A stretch of DNA of 64,000 nucleotides from Floccularia luteovirens (lineage: Eukaryota; Basidiomycota; Agaricomycetes; Agaricales; Squamanitaceae), in contig VSJF01000012.1 in the NCBI GenBank assembly GCA_009739215.1, positions 62,001 to 126,000 of the forward strand. Direction: 5' to 3'. Position 1 is the first letter of the stretch. Every line of letters begins with the position of its first letter. The position numbers and the translations under genes were made by a program. This document shows positions 11,609-21,570 of the stretch, piece after piece. The notes under the pieces are model-generated. The model was given only the letters and a program-made list of their open reading frames with translations. It had not been told where the DNA came from and searched no databases.

Positions 11609-13876
11609 ATGGCTGCCCACATGAAGACTGCAACGGGCTAGCACGGTAGTAGTGAATGATGATCAACTCTCCCCATCGACTCTCTCAGATTTCACTGGGA
11701 TGCCCATCGTCTCGTCACCAGACGGGACATTGTCGTCCAAGCCAACCCTTGCTAGGGAACCCACTCTCGACCCTCGGTCCGTGTCCAGGTTCATTCCTCC
11801 AGAACATAACAATAGAACACTCGTTCTCTGCTTTGATGGAACTGGCGACCAATTTGATGCTGATAATTCCAATATTGTCCAGCTTGTGTCACTGTTGAAG
11901 AAAGATGATAGGACGCAACAGATGGTTTATTATCAAGTGAGTGTGGAGTGCTTATAGCCAGGCGTTGATTTCCTACAATTGCTAATACTAGTTCGGGTTG
12001 GTACACTAGGCAGGTATTGGTACTTACATGTCCCCAAAAATTGCTACGCCTTTTGTATCAAATATCTCCAAGGTAAGCAGCTTCGTACTCAGATATGATA
12101 AGAATCTCATAAACGGTAGAAATTGGATACAATGTTTGCTTGGCATCTGGATGCGCATGTCATGAGTATGTTCTAATCCCCTTATATGTAAATAACGTCT
12201 CGATGATTAGTAAAACAGGTGGATATGAGTTCTTGATGCAGAATTGTTCGTTTATTATAGATCTCAAAGTCCTAGATGTTATTGACTAATACTGGGTTTA
12301 TCCAGATATTGTCGGGGACAAGATCTGCATTTTCGGTGAGTGGTACTCTTCATTTAAAGTCTATAAAATAGTCTAATTACGAACTGCTTAGGATTTTCTC
12401 GAGGAGCATATACTGCACGGAGGTTTGTTTGAAATCTTGCACCAACATCATGTCTAAATATACTATACTTCAGTCTAGCAGGAATGCTACACAAAGTTGG
12501 ATTACTGCCAGCAAACAACTTCCAACAAGTTCCTTTTGCTTACAAGATGTACACTCGTGCTGATCATGTTGGCTGGGAACAATCTAACGAATTCAAGAAA
12601 GCGTTTTCTGTAGATGTACAGATTGATTTCCTAGGGGTATGGTGAGTTTTCATTACACAAACTGACCACCCACTCCATCGCTAACACTGTATGTGCCGGA
12701 TACAAGGGACACTGTTGATTCTGTGGGCATCATTCCCAGAAGGTTACCATTCACCACTTCAAATACCATCGTCCGAACTTTCAGACACGCAATTTCTCTC
12801 GATGAGCGGCGCGCCAAGTTTAAAGCAAATCTTTGGAATAGGCCGAACTCCGAGGAAGTGAAATTGGGTGTTGCGAAACCTCATCATGTGAATGTTGCTC
12901 CAGCACAACAACACGAGAAAAAGCATATGGTTAGGTCACTCACATCAGATAGCAAGGAGTTGCATGATGAAGTTGTACTTGATCATTTGGAGAAAATGTT
13001 TTCCGAACAACACGAGCAGGAAACAGATGTGGAAGAAGTTTGGTTTGCAGTTAGTACTCCGAAAAAACCCTCGTCAATTGTACACTTACCTGACTCATAA
13101 TCATCTATAGGGTTGTCATTGTGGTATGTCTGACTTGTTAGTCCTGAAAATGTTGAGCCCTAATAGAACTCTTCTTAGATGTTGGTGGTGGTTCCGTAAG
13201 CAACAAGACACGTAACTCACTTGCACGTATCCCACTCCGCTGGATTGTTCGTGAATGCTTCAAAGCCAACACCGGAATGATGTTCGACTCAAACGCCCTT
13301 CGAGGAATTGGCCTTGATCCCACAACGTTGTATCCTTTCGTTACACCTAGGCCACCCCTACTTTCCATCAGGGATAATCGCATAGCGAAGCATCCGTCAA
13401 AAGAGATACCAGTCCGTATTCACGCCCGCTTGCTGAAGAAAAATAAACATCCTGATCTCTACACTGGTTCGAGAGAGCAACTTGCACCAGCTGTTATGGG
13501 TACGGAGGAAGAGGAAGAGTTGGAAGATGCATTATCGCCCGTGTATGACCAACTCAAAATCAAACGGAGTTGGTGGATCCTCGAAGTTCTGCCACTACAT
13601 CTTCGATACCAGAAAGGGGACAATAATTGGGTGTGTAAGTTCGTGTAAGTGATTCCCGTTCTCGTACCCTTGTGATGAGACGGTAAACTGAAGGTGTGAG
13701 CTTATAGGTGTAACCTCGCTCAACCGCGATTCATCCCGAAACAACAAGCAAATGGAGTGAAAATACACAGGAGCGTAAAATTGAGAATGGACGCTGAATA
13801 TGAAGATATAAAACGAAAGGGAAAGAAATATAAGACCCGGGCTAAACTTACAGTTGAACCAACCTGGGTTGATTAG
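11609..13876 (+). CDS. DUF2235 alpha/beta hydrolase-like protein, copy 2 (start uncertain)
   Basis: Paralogue of the gene at 8586 with the same order of motifs: TLVLCFDGTGDQFDADNSNI, YYQ|AGIGTYMSP, SGYEFLMQNY, GFSRGAYTARSLAG, FLGVWDTVDSVGIIPRRLPF, SLDERRAKF, GCHCDVGGGSVSN, RSWWILEVLP, IHRSVKLRM and the same last residues WVD (stop 13874-13876). The linker after SLDERRAKF differs in sequence and length from copy 1 (more His/Glu-rich). The start is ambiguous. The first ATG after the TATA box (11609) opens a 10-codon ORF ending in TAG at 11639-11641, while the main frame is open from about 11625 but has its first ATG at 11700. Either 11609 is an upstream ORF, or a +1 shift near 11640 separates it from the body. 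Copy 1 likewise starts with Met-Ala, which favours the second reading. Confidence 0.85.
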
Positions 13877-13993
13877 GCTGATACCCCTACATTACCTTGG
13901 CTTCTTGCCATATAATTCCTCTCATTAAACGACCTTTACATAACAATCTTTTATATTTATGCAAATCGTTTGAGCTCCTCTGTACAGGATGCC

Positions 13994-14976
13994 TCATATC
14001 TGGTGACAGTCGAGGATGTTACAAGCGTCCATCAAGCGTTCAGACACTTCCCCGATCTAAATATAGCTGATATGAAAAATTGAAGGTCACGAGATTCGAA
14101 GTGGTACTTACGTGTAGTGCATGGAAAGGAGTAAAGTGATTCCCCGGGATATCTATCACTTTAATAGCTCTTTGCGTTAGACCCATCCAGCCAGTTATTG
14201 CAGAAATGTGATTGCTGCGGTCGGAAAGCCAAAGCGGGACTCCAGACAGATTTGGAGGATTGTAACCTTCTTTGCATCTAAGAAACACAAGCGATGGGTT
14301 ATATCCGTGATATGCATGTGGCTTGTAATCATCGAGTAATCTGGAATTCGAAGCAAACTGATTCTTCACCAGCTGGCCGACTTCTGATTGAGCACTGCGT
14401 CCAGTAAGGTTTGCAGCGACCTGCATAACTGAGTCTGGAATAGGAGTATGCTTGATGGGGCTGGGAGAATCGATGAGAATTATCCCCTTGACAATGACAC
14501 CATGATTTGCAAGTTGGAGTGACACCTCATATGCAGCAACGCCACCGAACGACCAGCCTATACGCTTGACTTTAGAGAGAACGAAAAGAAATAAGTATAG
14601 ATACAGATAAATACCAACCTCCTATTAATATGGGACCCGACGTTAAGCTCTTGATGTACTCGGCATAAGCTTTCGCCATCTCTGTCAAATTATCCCAGTG
14701 AAGCGAGCTAGTAAACCGCGGGTTGTTGATGGCCCATACAGGTCTAGCTAGTGAGGACATTCTGAAGTAGTAATGCGTTAGGCCACTGCCATCGTGTATA
14801 AGGAAGAGTGGGGTTCGTCCAGAGGCGGAGTGGCGCTGTATGACAAGAGGTACATTCTCCAGTTGCAGGACCTTTGTAATGCCCCTAATTGTGTCTTGAG
14901 AGAACCCGGGAATAGATACTTTGGCGTTCCCGAGTCCTCGTTCAATGGATATGTTTGTTGGGTCATCGGTAGACAT
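13994..14976 (-). CDS. Stand-alone thioesterase of the PKS/NRPS TE type (alpha/beta hydrolase)
   Basis: Thioesterases of this family release acyl chains from carrier proteins. Read from the ATG at 14976, it shows TPLFLIHDGSGLTHYYF, then IGG|WSFGGVAAYE across an intron near 14560-14625 (nucleophile Ser in GWSFG), GIILIDSPSP (catalytic Asp) and IPGNHFTPF (catalytic His). A second intron starts just after the codons for PFHALH; splicing to the AG before IGEVSERLMDAC gives a natural C terminus ending at TGA (13994-13996). The first candidate Met further upstream would be GTG, so 14976 is preferred. The 5' part resembles the linker that normally joins TE to a carrier protein, but no carrier, ketosynthase or adenylation domain lies nearby. 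It could be a free-standing enzyme or a domain left behind by a lost megasynthase. Confidence 0.8.
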
Positions 14977-15258
14977 CTTATATGAAGACACCCAGAGTTG
15001 ATAGTGCAGTAGTAAAAGTCGTTCGCAGGCGATATTTCAGTTCAAGACGGATATAACTTAGAATCGCAGACAAGGCTTATCGCCTTGGCCTTAGACGCCC
15101 AGGGTACTTCAGATGGAATCAAGAAATTTTGAAGCTAAAGTTATCTTTCGGACAAGCCCATCTCAATTGGAAATGAAGACCCCCGATTTAGCACCAGTCT
15201 TGAGCTTTAACAGTCTATCAAGTTGCAGTGTGTATGCAAGAATCGCATGGTTGTGGCG

Positions 15259-15280
15259 GTGGTAGTGGTAGTGGTAGTGG
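15259..15280 (+). repeat. GTGGTA hexanucleotide microsatellite
   Basis: About 3.7 tandem copies of GTGGTA, preceded by an imperfect GGCGGT unit. It lies upstream of the divergent thioesterase and is not in a coding frame. Confidence 0.8.
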
Positions 15281-15413
15281 TTGGGACATGTACTGCTGTG
15301 GATGCTGAAGTGTTCACATTGTTTGAGGGGGGAAAATTGACAAACTCACGGAAACAAGTTTAAACCCCGCGGCAGCTAATTAAATTTCAACTCGTGAATC
15401 AACCATCAGGATC

Positions 15414-15432
15414 ATGATGTATGTATGTATGT
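15414..15432 (+). repeat. ATGT tetranucleotide microsatellite
   Basis: Four to five imperfect tandem ATGT units in non-coding sequence. Confidence 0.6.
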
Positions 15433-16801
15433 ACTTTCATCTTTTTCAGCCCTTCAACAAACTTCTGATAGTACATACAAGGGGTTATGATTACGTTCAT
15501 GCTCCTACAGTTCACTCTAGGAAAATTGGAGCATGGCCGACGCACCTGGCTGATAACTCAGGCCTCAGGGGCCATAGCTTAAATTATTCACAGATAAGTA
15601 ATACTTACCTAAAATAAAGGGACTTGCTGTTTTTTGGCCTCATACATCACGGCTCGACACGGTACAATCCGTTCGCTTCGGGCTGTTCATATCCAAAGAA
15701 GCAAAGAGCTCCCCCTCGTATCCCCACCCATCTTTCAAATCAAACCACACCTGAAATAACAGCTCCCCAATGACCGGATGTGTAGTCGAGCCTAAAACAA
15801 GGTTGAAACATATGATATCCCGTCAATAGAAAATGTAGGTATTGCGTCCGTGTTCTAAATGCAAAATGTACAGCTGACTGTTTTCTCCATATTATTAATT
15901 GATACACATTGCAATAGTTAATGCCACCGACTTTCGCGATTGGCGCGTCAACCTTCTTTTGGGATCATGTAACGTCGGTACTTTTTAAAATCTATGGTTT
16001 TGCATGTTATTGAACCGTCGGTCACTTGCAGAATCACCTAAAGCGGAATGAAAAATGTTGACGGAAAATCATCGGTCCAACTGGCAAAGTTTTAGACCTC
16101 ACGCGCACGTCATGCCGAACTATGTATACCTACAGTAGGTATTCTAATCTTGGGCTGAATGAAGTGGTTCTTCCAGCGCAAGTTAGACCCGCCTTCTAGT
16201 CGTCAAGCTTTGCTTGCATTGTCAATTGCATCGTCATGCATTGCACCTTTGACTTGTTCTTCAAAAACAACCAATGTAAAATGCTTGAAATCTGGTGCTC
16301 CATATCCGTTATGATCCTGAATTCATTCCGACGCAAGTGGAATCCACAAACAAGAAACACAGGCAATTCACCGCTCTTGGCGACCTCGCTATGGATCTCC
16401 CTGCTTATAGCAAGATGGTGTATCACTTTTTCTGATTCGAAATTTCAATTATATAGGTAACACAAAAAATATTGTTAGGACACCTTTGAATGTATGTGAT
16501 AATACAAATCCTCATGCTAATGTTTGATCAGGTGAAAACATATTAGCCGATTCGAATACAAATTAAGGAGCATAATAAGTCAACTATAGAGGCCGTGGCG
16601 AATTCAAAAGAACAAAGGGTTTGTTGCGATATGCTTTATGGGATATGACTAACATGGTCGACAATATTTGGTAGTATCAGGATTACGAAGAGACAGTCTT
16701 GGTAGGTTCATTTGCTCTATTCTCGGCCACAGATATGTTCAATAAACCCTTTAAGTTATGCAAAGTGATTCAACGTTTCAGTAGGAGGGGAGCTACCAGC
16801 G

Positions 16802-16809
16802 TATAAAAG
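16802..16809 (+). promoter_or_regulatory. TATA box of the cerato-platanin gene
   Basis: TATAAAAG lies 79 nt before the ATG at 16881. A strong TATA box fits a highly expressed secreted protein. Confidence 0.6.
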
Positions 16810-16880
16810 CGAGCTTGAGATGCCTCTTCATATCATCAAATCAGTTCTTACAGATTTTTGAATCCAACCTCACAATCACA

Positions 16881-17315
16881 ATGCAATTCTTCCAAACTCT
16901 TGCTCTCCTCGTTGCTCTCGCCGTTCCGGCATTTGCTACCTACCCCGTTGTCTATGACACACTCTACGACGAGCCCACCACCTCTCTTCAAGCGACTGCC
17001 TGTTCCACAGGCGAGAACGGGCTCTTGGAGAAGTATCCCACCTTTGGGGACATCCCCAACTATCCCTTCATTGGAGGAGCATTCGCTGTTGAAGGATTCA
17101 ACTCAACCAAGTGCGGCTCTTGCTGGGAGCTCACGTACACAGGACAGCTTCCCGGAAAGGAGAACATCATCCACCTTACAGCTGTTAATACCGCCCCAGC
17201 TGGTTTCGTTAGCTCTTTACAGGCATTAGAAGCCTTGACTGCATTGCCACGCGAGCAAATTGAAAATATTCAGGTTGAAGCTAAGCAAGTCCACAGGTCT
17301 TTCTGTGGCTTGTAA
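16881..17315 (+). CDS. Cerato-platanin family small secreted protein
   Basis: Cerato-platanins are about 120-residue secreted proteins of fungal cell walls that bind chitin oligomers, loosen walls and can elicit plant defence. The predicted protein has 144 residues. MQFFQTLALLVALAVPAFA is a clean signal peptide with a cut before TYPVVYD. The mature part has the family hallmarks: VYDTLYDEPTTSL, ATACSTGENGL, FGDIPNYPFIGG, FNSTKCGSCWEL, LTAVNTAPAGF, LEALTAL and a C-terminal SFCGL. Exactly four mature cysteines (TACS, KCGSC, SFCG) match the two conserved disulfides. It is a single exon. The upstream in-frame codons from 16815 are not used because the signal peptide begins at 16881. Confidence 0.93.
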   Translation: MQFFQTLALLVALAVPAFATYPVVYDTLYDEPTTSLQATACSTGENGLLEKYPTFGDIPNYPFIGGAFAVEGFNSTKCGSCWELTYTGQLPGKENIIHLTAVNTAPAGFVSSLQALEALTALPREQIENIQVEAKQVHRSFCGL

Positions 17316-20300
17316 ACGAGTCCACATACACAAAAGGCTGATCTACAATGTATGTGACCATTATATTATCTGATTCGAAATATCTGACGCGTAGAGTTTA
17401 GAATCAAGACTATTTTTGTATACATATCGGCTTTTGTTAAACACAGAAACAGGGTTTTTACTTTTATTTTCATACCTGTTCCTCGAGTCTTTTCTTTGTT
17501 GTTACCGTTGTCCTACAGTTTGTGATTTTTCATGGAAGTAGTTGTTGAATTGAATTTTACTGTTAAGTTTTTACGAAAGATTTGCGAGTGATACAAAGAA
17601 CCAGCCAGTAATATTTCATTCGAGACATCATCTTACGCAAAGCTTAGTTAGTAATGTAAATCAGATGTTATTTGTGAAGGCGGCGGCCATAGGCTGCAAA
17701 CTGAAGGGAGTTTCTTGGTTAACCCAGGTAACCAGAAATTCAGAAAGCACCCCATTCCGTTCCGAGAAGAGTGGAGATGTCGCTGGGACCAAGCTCACAG
17801 CCGGCTATTTTTCATCTCGTAATCTGAAAATAAGCAAGATAATCATACGACGAGGTGACTATAAGTGGCCGAAAGTCAACCGATAAAGTGTGCAGTCGGT
17901 GGTGCTCAGATTGTGGCTGTGGCGGGTAATTAGGGATATCGGCACAGCTGTCTAGCTAAAGGAGAGTCATATTGAGAGCGTTGGTATAAGATTTGGACCT
18001 ATAAAGGGCAAAAGTCAAGGCGCTTGAATGAATCGGACTGGGGTCAGAACGACAGCCAACAGACTTTTAAGTACGATATGCTGTTATAGTAGTTGGTCGT
18101 AACTTACCATGAGCTCTGGGTAAGCCCTAGACTAAGTGTCAAGTCGGGGTTCGTTCTGTAAGATTCCCTTTAGAGGACGTTCCAATTTATAGCAGTGAAG
18201 CAGCACGGAGTTTTAGTTACAAGTGGGTCAGAGCGTATCAAGTGATTTTGCTTGTCTGCCTTTGTGTGTGATTGGCAACAGCGTGAGGACAAACACGGTG
18301 GCGGAAGACACTTTGCCCGGTCTGTCCGAACTCTCAACTAACACATTGTTAACCTGCAAACTCCATTTAATTCTGTGCTAAATAGAGTAGGAATGTTTGT
18401 CGTTGATAACCCTGATGTTAGATGTTCCGCAGACAGAATCCATTAAAACGGTACCGGTTTACCCGAGTTAATGTCAATCTAATCTATTCATCAGAACCAA
18501 GAAGCACGTTCACAGTCTGACACAAGGAAATTTAGTCAGGGATTTTTTTCCGTTTCCGGAACTTCAGGCAATCATTGGGCGAGAAAATGCGCCCGTGCAA
18601 TCCACTCTCTTCCCGTCTTGCTTGCTATAGTCTGAATCGTGCTAAGACCACCCCTGGAAGATAATTCTATAATTCTGCGAACTATTAATGGCAAATCTGT
18701 GAATTCATTTTCCCCTGTTAGGAACCACTACTGCCGACGAAGCTTGCGCTTTTGTATTTTGAAATTTACAGACCAGACCAGTTTCAATTACTATATGTTG
18801 ACCGCTCAGGTTATGCTCCGAGTACGACTTGCTCCAGTGTCATGCTCAACAATCACTTTTCCTTTATTACCAAAACGAAGAAGCTCGCGTACTAGGGACC
18901 CTATAATCTCCAATGTAGCTTGTCAGATAATGTTGCTCATTGCAATCACGCTTCATAGTTCTTTAAAATTCCAAGTGATAAGCTGCATGCAGCCTTCGGG
19001 TGACTAGTCATTTGATTACACTTTTGTAATTCTGAATCAAAATATAGCTGTGATTTTTTATGCGTTGTTTCTTTCTTCAATTAGTGTTTACGCGCAAGTG
19101 GGTTTCAGAAGGACATAGCAGCTTGTGCGGCATGTAGAGCGGCGTTAATCAATCCATTACTAAGTCTGGATGTACACTTAGTTAAGCGCGGCATTGTATT
19201 ATACCTGTTGACTTCTGGACGAAAATCATGACAATGCGTTTGAGAATGAGTACCAATCAATTCGGAGTCTTTATGAAACCAATACACTCATTCTAGAACA
19301 TTGTTAAGTTAGACACAATCATCTGGGTCGAAATGTTTATTGGTTGACCATGATCTGCAATACACTTATAATATTTACTTTGTTATGAATAGTTCGTCGT
19401 AACGGAGCAGAGAAGTACCGCTAGTAAAGCCTGTTAAAGGATGTAGGAGGTCTAGTCTTTATGAGAAGTCGGATAAAGTTGAGATTGTAGCCTCCAAATA
19501 TTTTTCCTAAATACAGCTGAGGCTCTCTGACACTATCTATGTATCATATGTGCATACTTGGATCTGTGCTGTTTTTCCATTAGTCTCCCCGGGTAAGTTT
19601 CCGTTGGCCTCGCAATAAATGTTTGAGTCAGTTATATTGTGTACACTCATGTACGTTCTCAACAAACGTACATATCGCTTAACTGACCTGTATATCATAA
19701 CGCACTTAACCGATTCAGGGTTGAAAAGAATTCCGCCGATTTTAGTATTGACTCTTATTTATAGACTGATAAGGTCAAGGACGCTGTATCCTATATTATA
19801 GGCTGTACTTTGCCGATGGGGTTTCCATTAACAGTAGTTGACAGGCAATCAGATTGGCAACTGCGTGGAGCAAAGACGAACGTGGTCTGGTATCTAGAGC
19901 TTGACACCCAGTGTGGTGAGCTAGTTTTGCTGGAGCAATGTATGACGAGTGATTATTAAATGGAATCATGATGACGTTCTATATCCAGTTACTTGGGGAA
20001 ACATGTCAGAAAGAACTAGTAGGTTCTCGTAATGGAAATAAGTAGGAAATATCCAGTAACTTACGGTATACGGGATATAGGGCCGACTTTGCCCCGCGTT
20101 AAAGGGACTAATCGGAAGGATGAGGGAAGGGAATGTCAGAACACACTTCCTGTCGGCCCCTGAGATGTCTGCTCGACGATCATAGAGACCTCAACTGGCT
20201 CCTACCCTGAGCCGTTGACTTTAGAGGCTCGCTTGCAATAGATTCTCCATATGTAAAAAAGCTATGTGTGTCACCGAGACCGAGAAAGTATCTCAAACTA

Positions 20301-21522
20301 TTACTTCAAGCACATGAATTGAGTCGCGACTGTTTACTGCGATGACACAGAAATAAATGGGCTACGAGTTGGAAAATTGGAGCTTTGGCCGTTAATGGGC
20401 GGGTTGGGATAAATTTCGCGATATTCCCGCTGACCTCGCGATACAACCAATACCGCCGGATCACGATGGACTAGGAGTTGGCGGATAGAGGGTGTATCAA
20501 AATCGTCGTTTACTGCTTTGAACATGCCTTTGTGGCGTTCTCCGCTTCATAAATAGCACACGGTATCGATATGAAAGTGACTTGGAGACCCCAGCAAGAC
20601 TCGGTGTAAACCGACGCTTAGTAGATGGAACGCCGTAGGGGACGGGCGCTTGATTGGCTTTGTAGGGTATACAAACCTAAGTCATGCTTACAATAATCAT
20701 GTTGTAAGGCGAATGCCATCGTCGCGCATAGCCTATTAGTCGGTAGTTTCTCGCCGGGCCGGACAGATCGTACCAAGGCTTGTAGGTTCAATAAAAACTG
20801 AAGATACAAAAGCCTAAGGGTTAGAGCGCTGAGATATAGATCATTCTTGTGAGGTTTGAACACATGTTACTCGGTAACGTTTCGGTCTTGCATTGAAATA
20901 TTTGAGTGTGAAAGTACTACTTTAGTCAGGATGATGAGGGTATTACCCGAAGCTAACAAAACCCAACAAATGCAAACAGCTTATGTGACAAAAACATGTG
21001 ACCTGCCACTGTCACTGTCTACCCAGGCCTCAAAATTCATATTCCATATTCTCGCACAATTACTCACGTTCTTCCCGCATTTCTGCATTAAAATATCATC
21101 AATGTGAACACTAATAGCAAGGGTGCAGGATCAGAACACTGTTGTCTGGAGTTCCTATTATTGTGCGTAGTACTTAATGGCGCGTCGCAAGGACATGCTT
21201 GTTCTTGTACGGTTGCTCCTGTTTATCCGCCAAAGGTTTCGCTACAACCCAAAGTGGCACGAAGGGGACGGATGTTAATCGAGATCCAAAGCTGCTCTGT
21301 ACCTTTACAGCTTGTCAAGATAACCGGCGTAGTCGACTTAAAGGAGAAGCCGTAAGCTCCGGAGATTCGATTTGACTGCTCTTTGTGGATAATCCAAACA
21401 TGGTATGTCTGATCTTGCATCCATTACCTCGCTTGTGTCGTTTGTAGATGTGCATTGATGTATTTATGCTTAGCGACAATGCATTGCGAAGACCGAGTAT
21501 GCGGTACTTACCCCGGAAGGGT
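17316..21522. other. Long gene-poor interval
   Basis: About 4.2 kb with no recognisable gene, RNA gene or transposon protein on either strand. ORFs are short, unspliceable by eye and match no family I know. Decayed mobile DNA is possible, but no terminal repeats or transposase/polymerase motifs were found. Confidence 0.5.
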
Positions 21523-21529
21523 TATATAA
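21523..21529 (+). promoter_or_regulatory. TATA box of the Zn2Cys6 transcription factor
   Basis: TATATAA lies 48 nt before ATG 21571. This supports an exon upstream of the zinc-cluster exon. Confidence 0.45.
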
Positions 21530-21570
21530 CCTCATCTATAGCTGTCCTTCTCTGACTTCCTTCCCTAATC

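Larger units (their letters stand above)
14977..16801. other. Intergenic region, thioesterase to cerato-platanin
   Basis: No gene recognised on either strand. It contains the two short tandem repeats listed separately and the cerato-platanin promoter. Confidence 0.5.

Noticed and set aside
17316..21522. Possible transposon in the 4.2 kb gene-poor interval
   Set aside because: No terminal inverted repeats, reverse transcriptase, integrase or transposase motifs were found on reading both strands.
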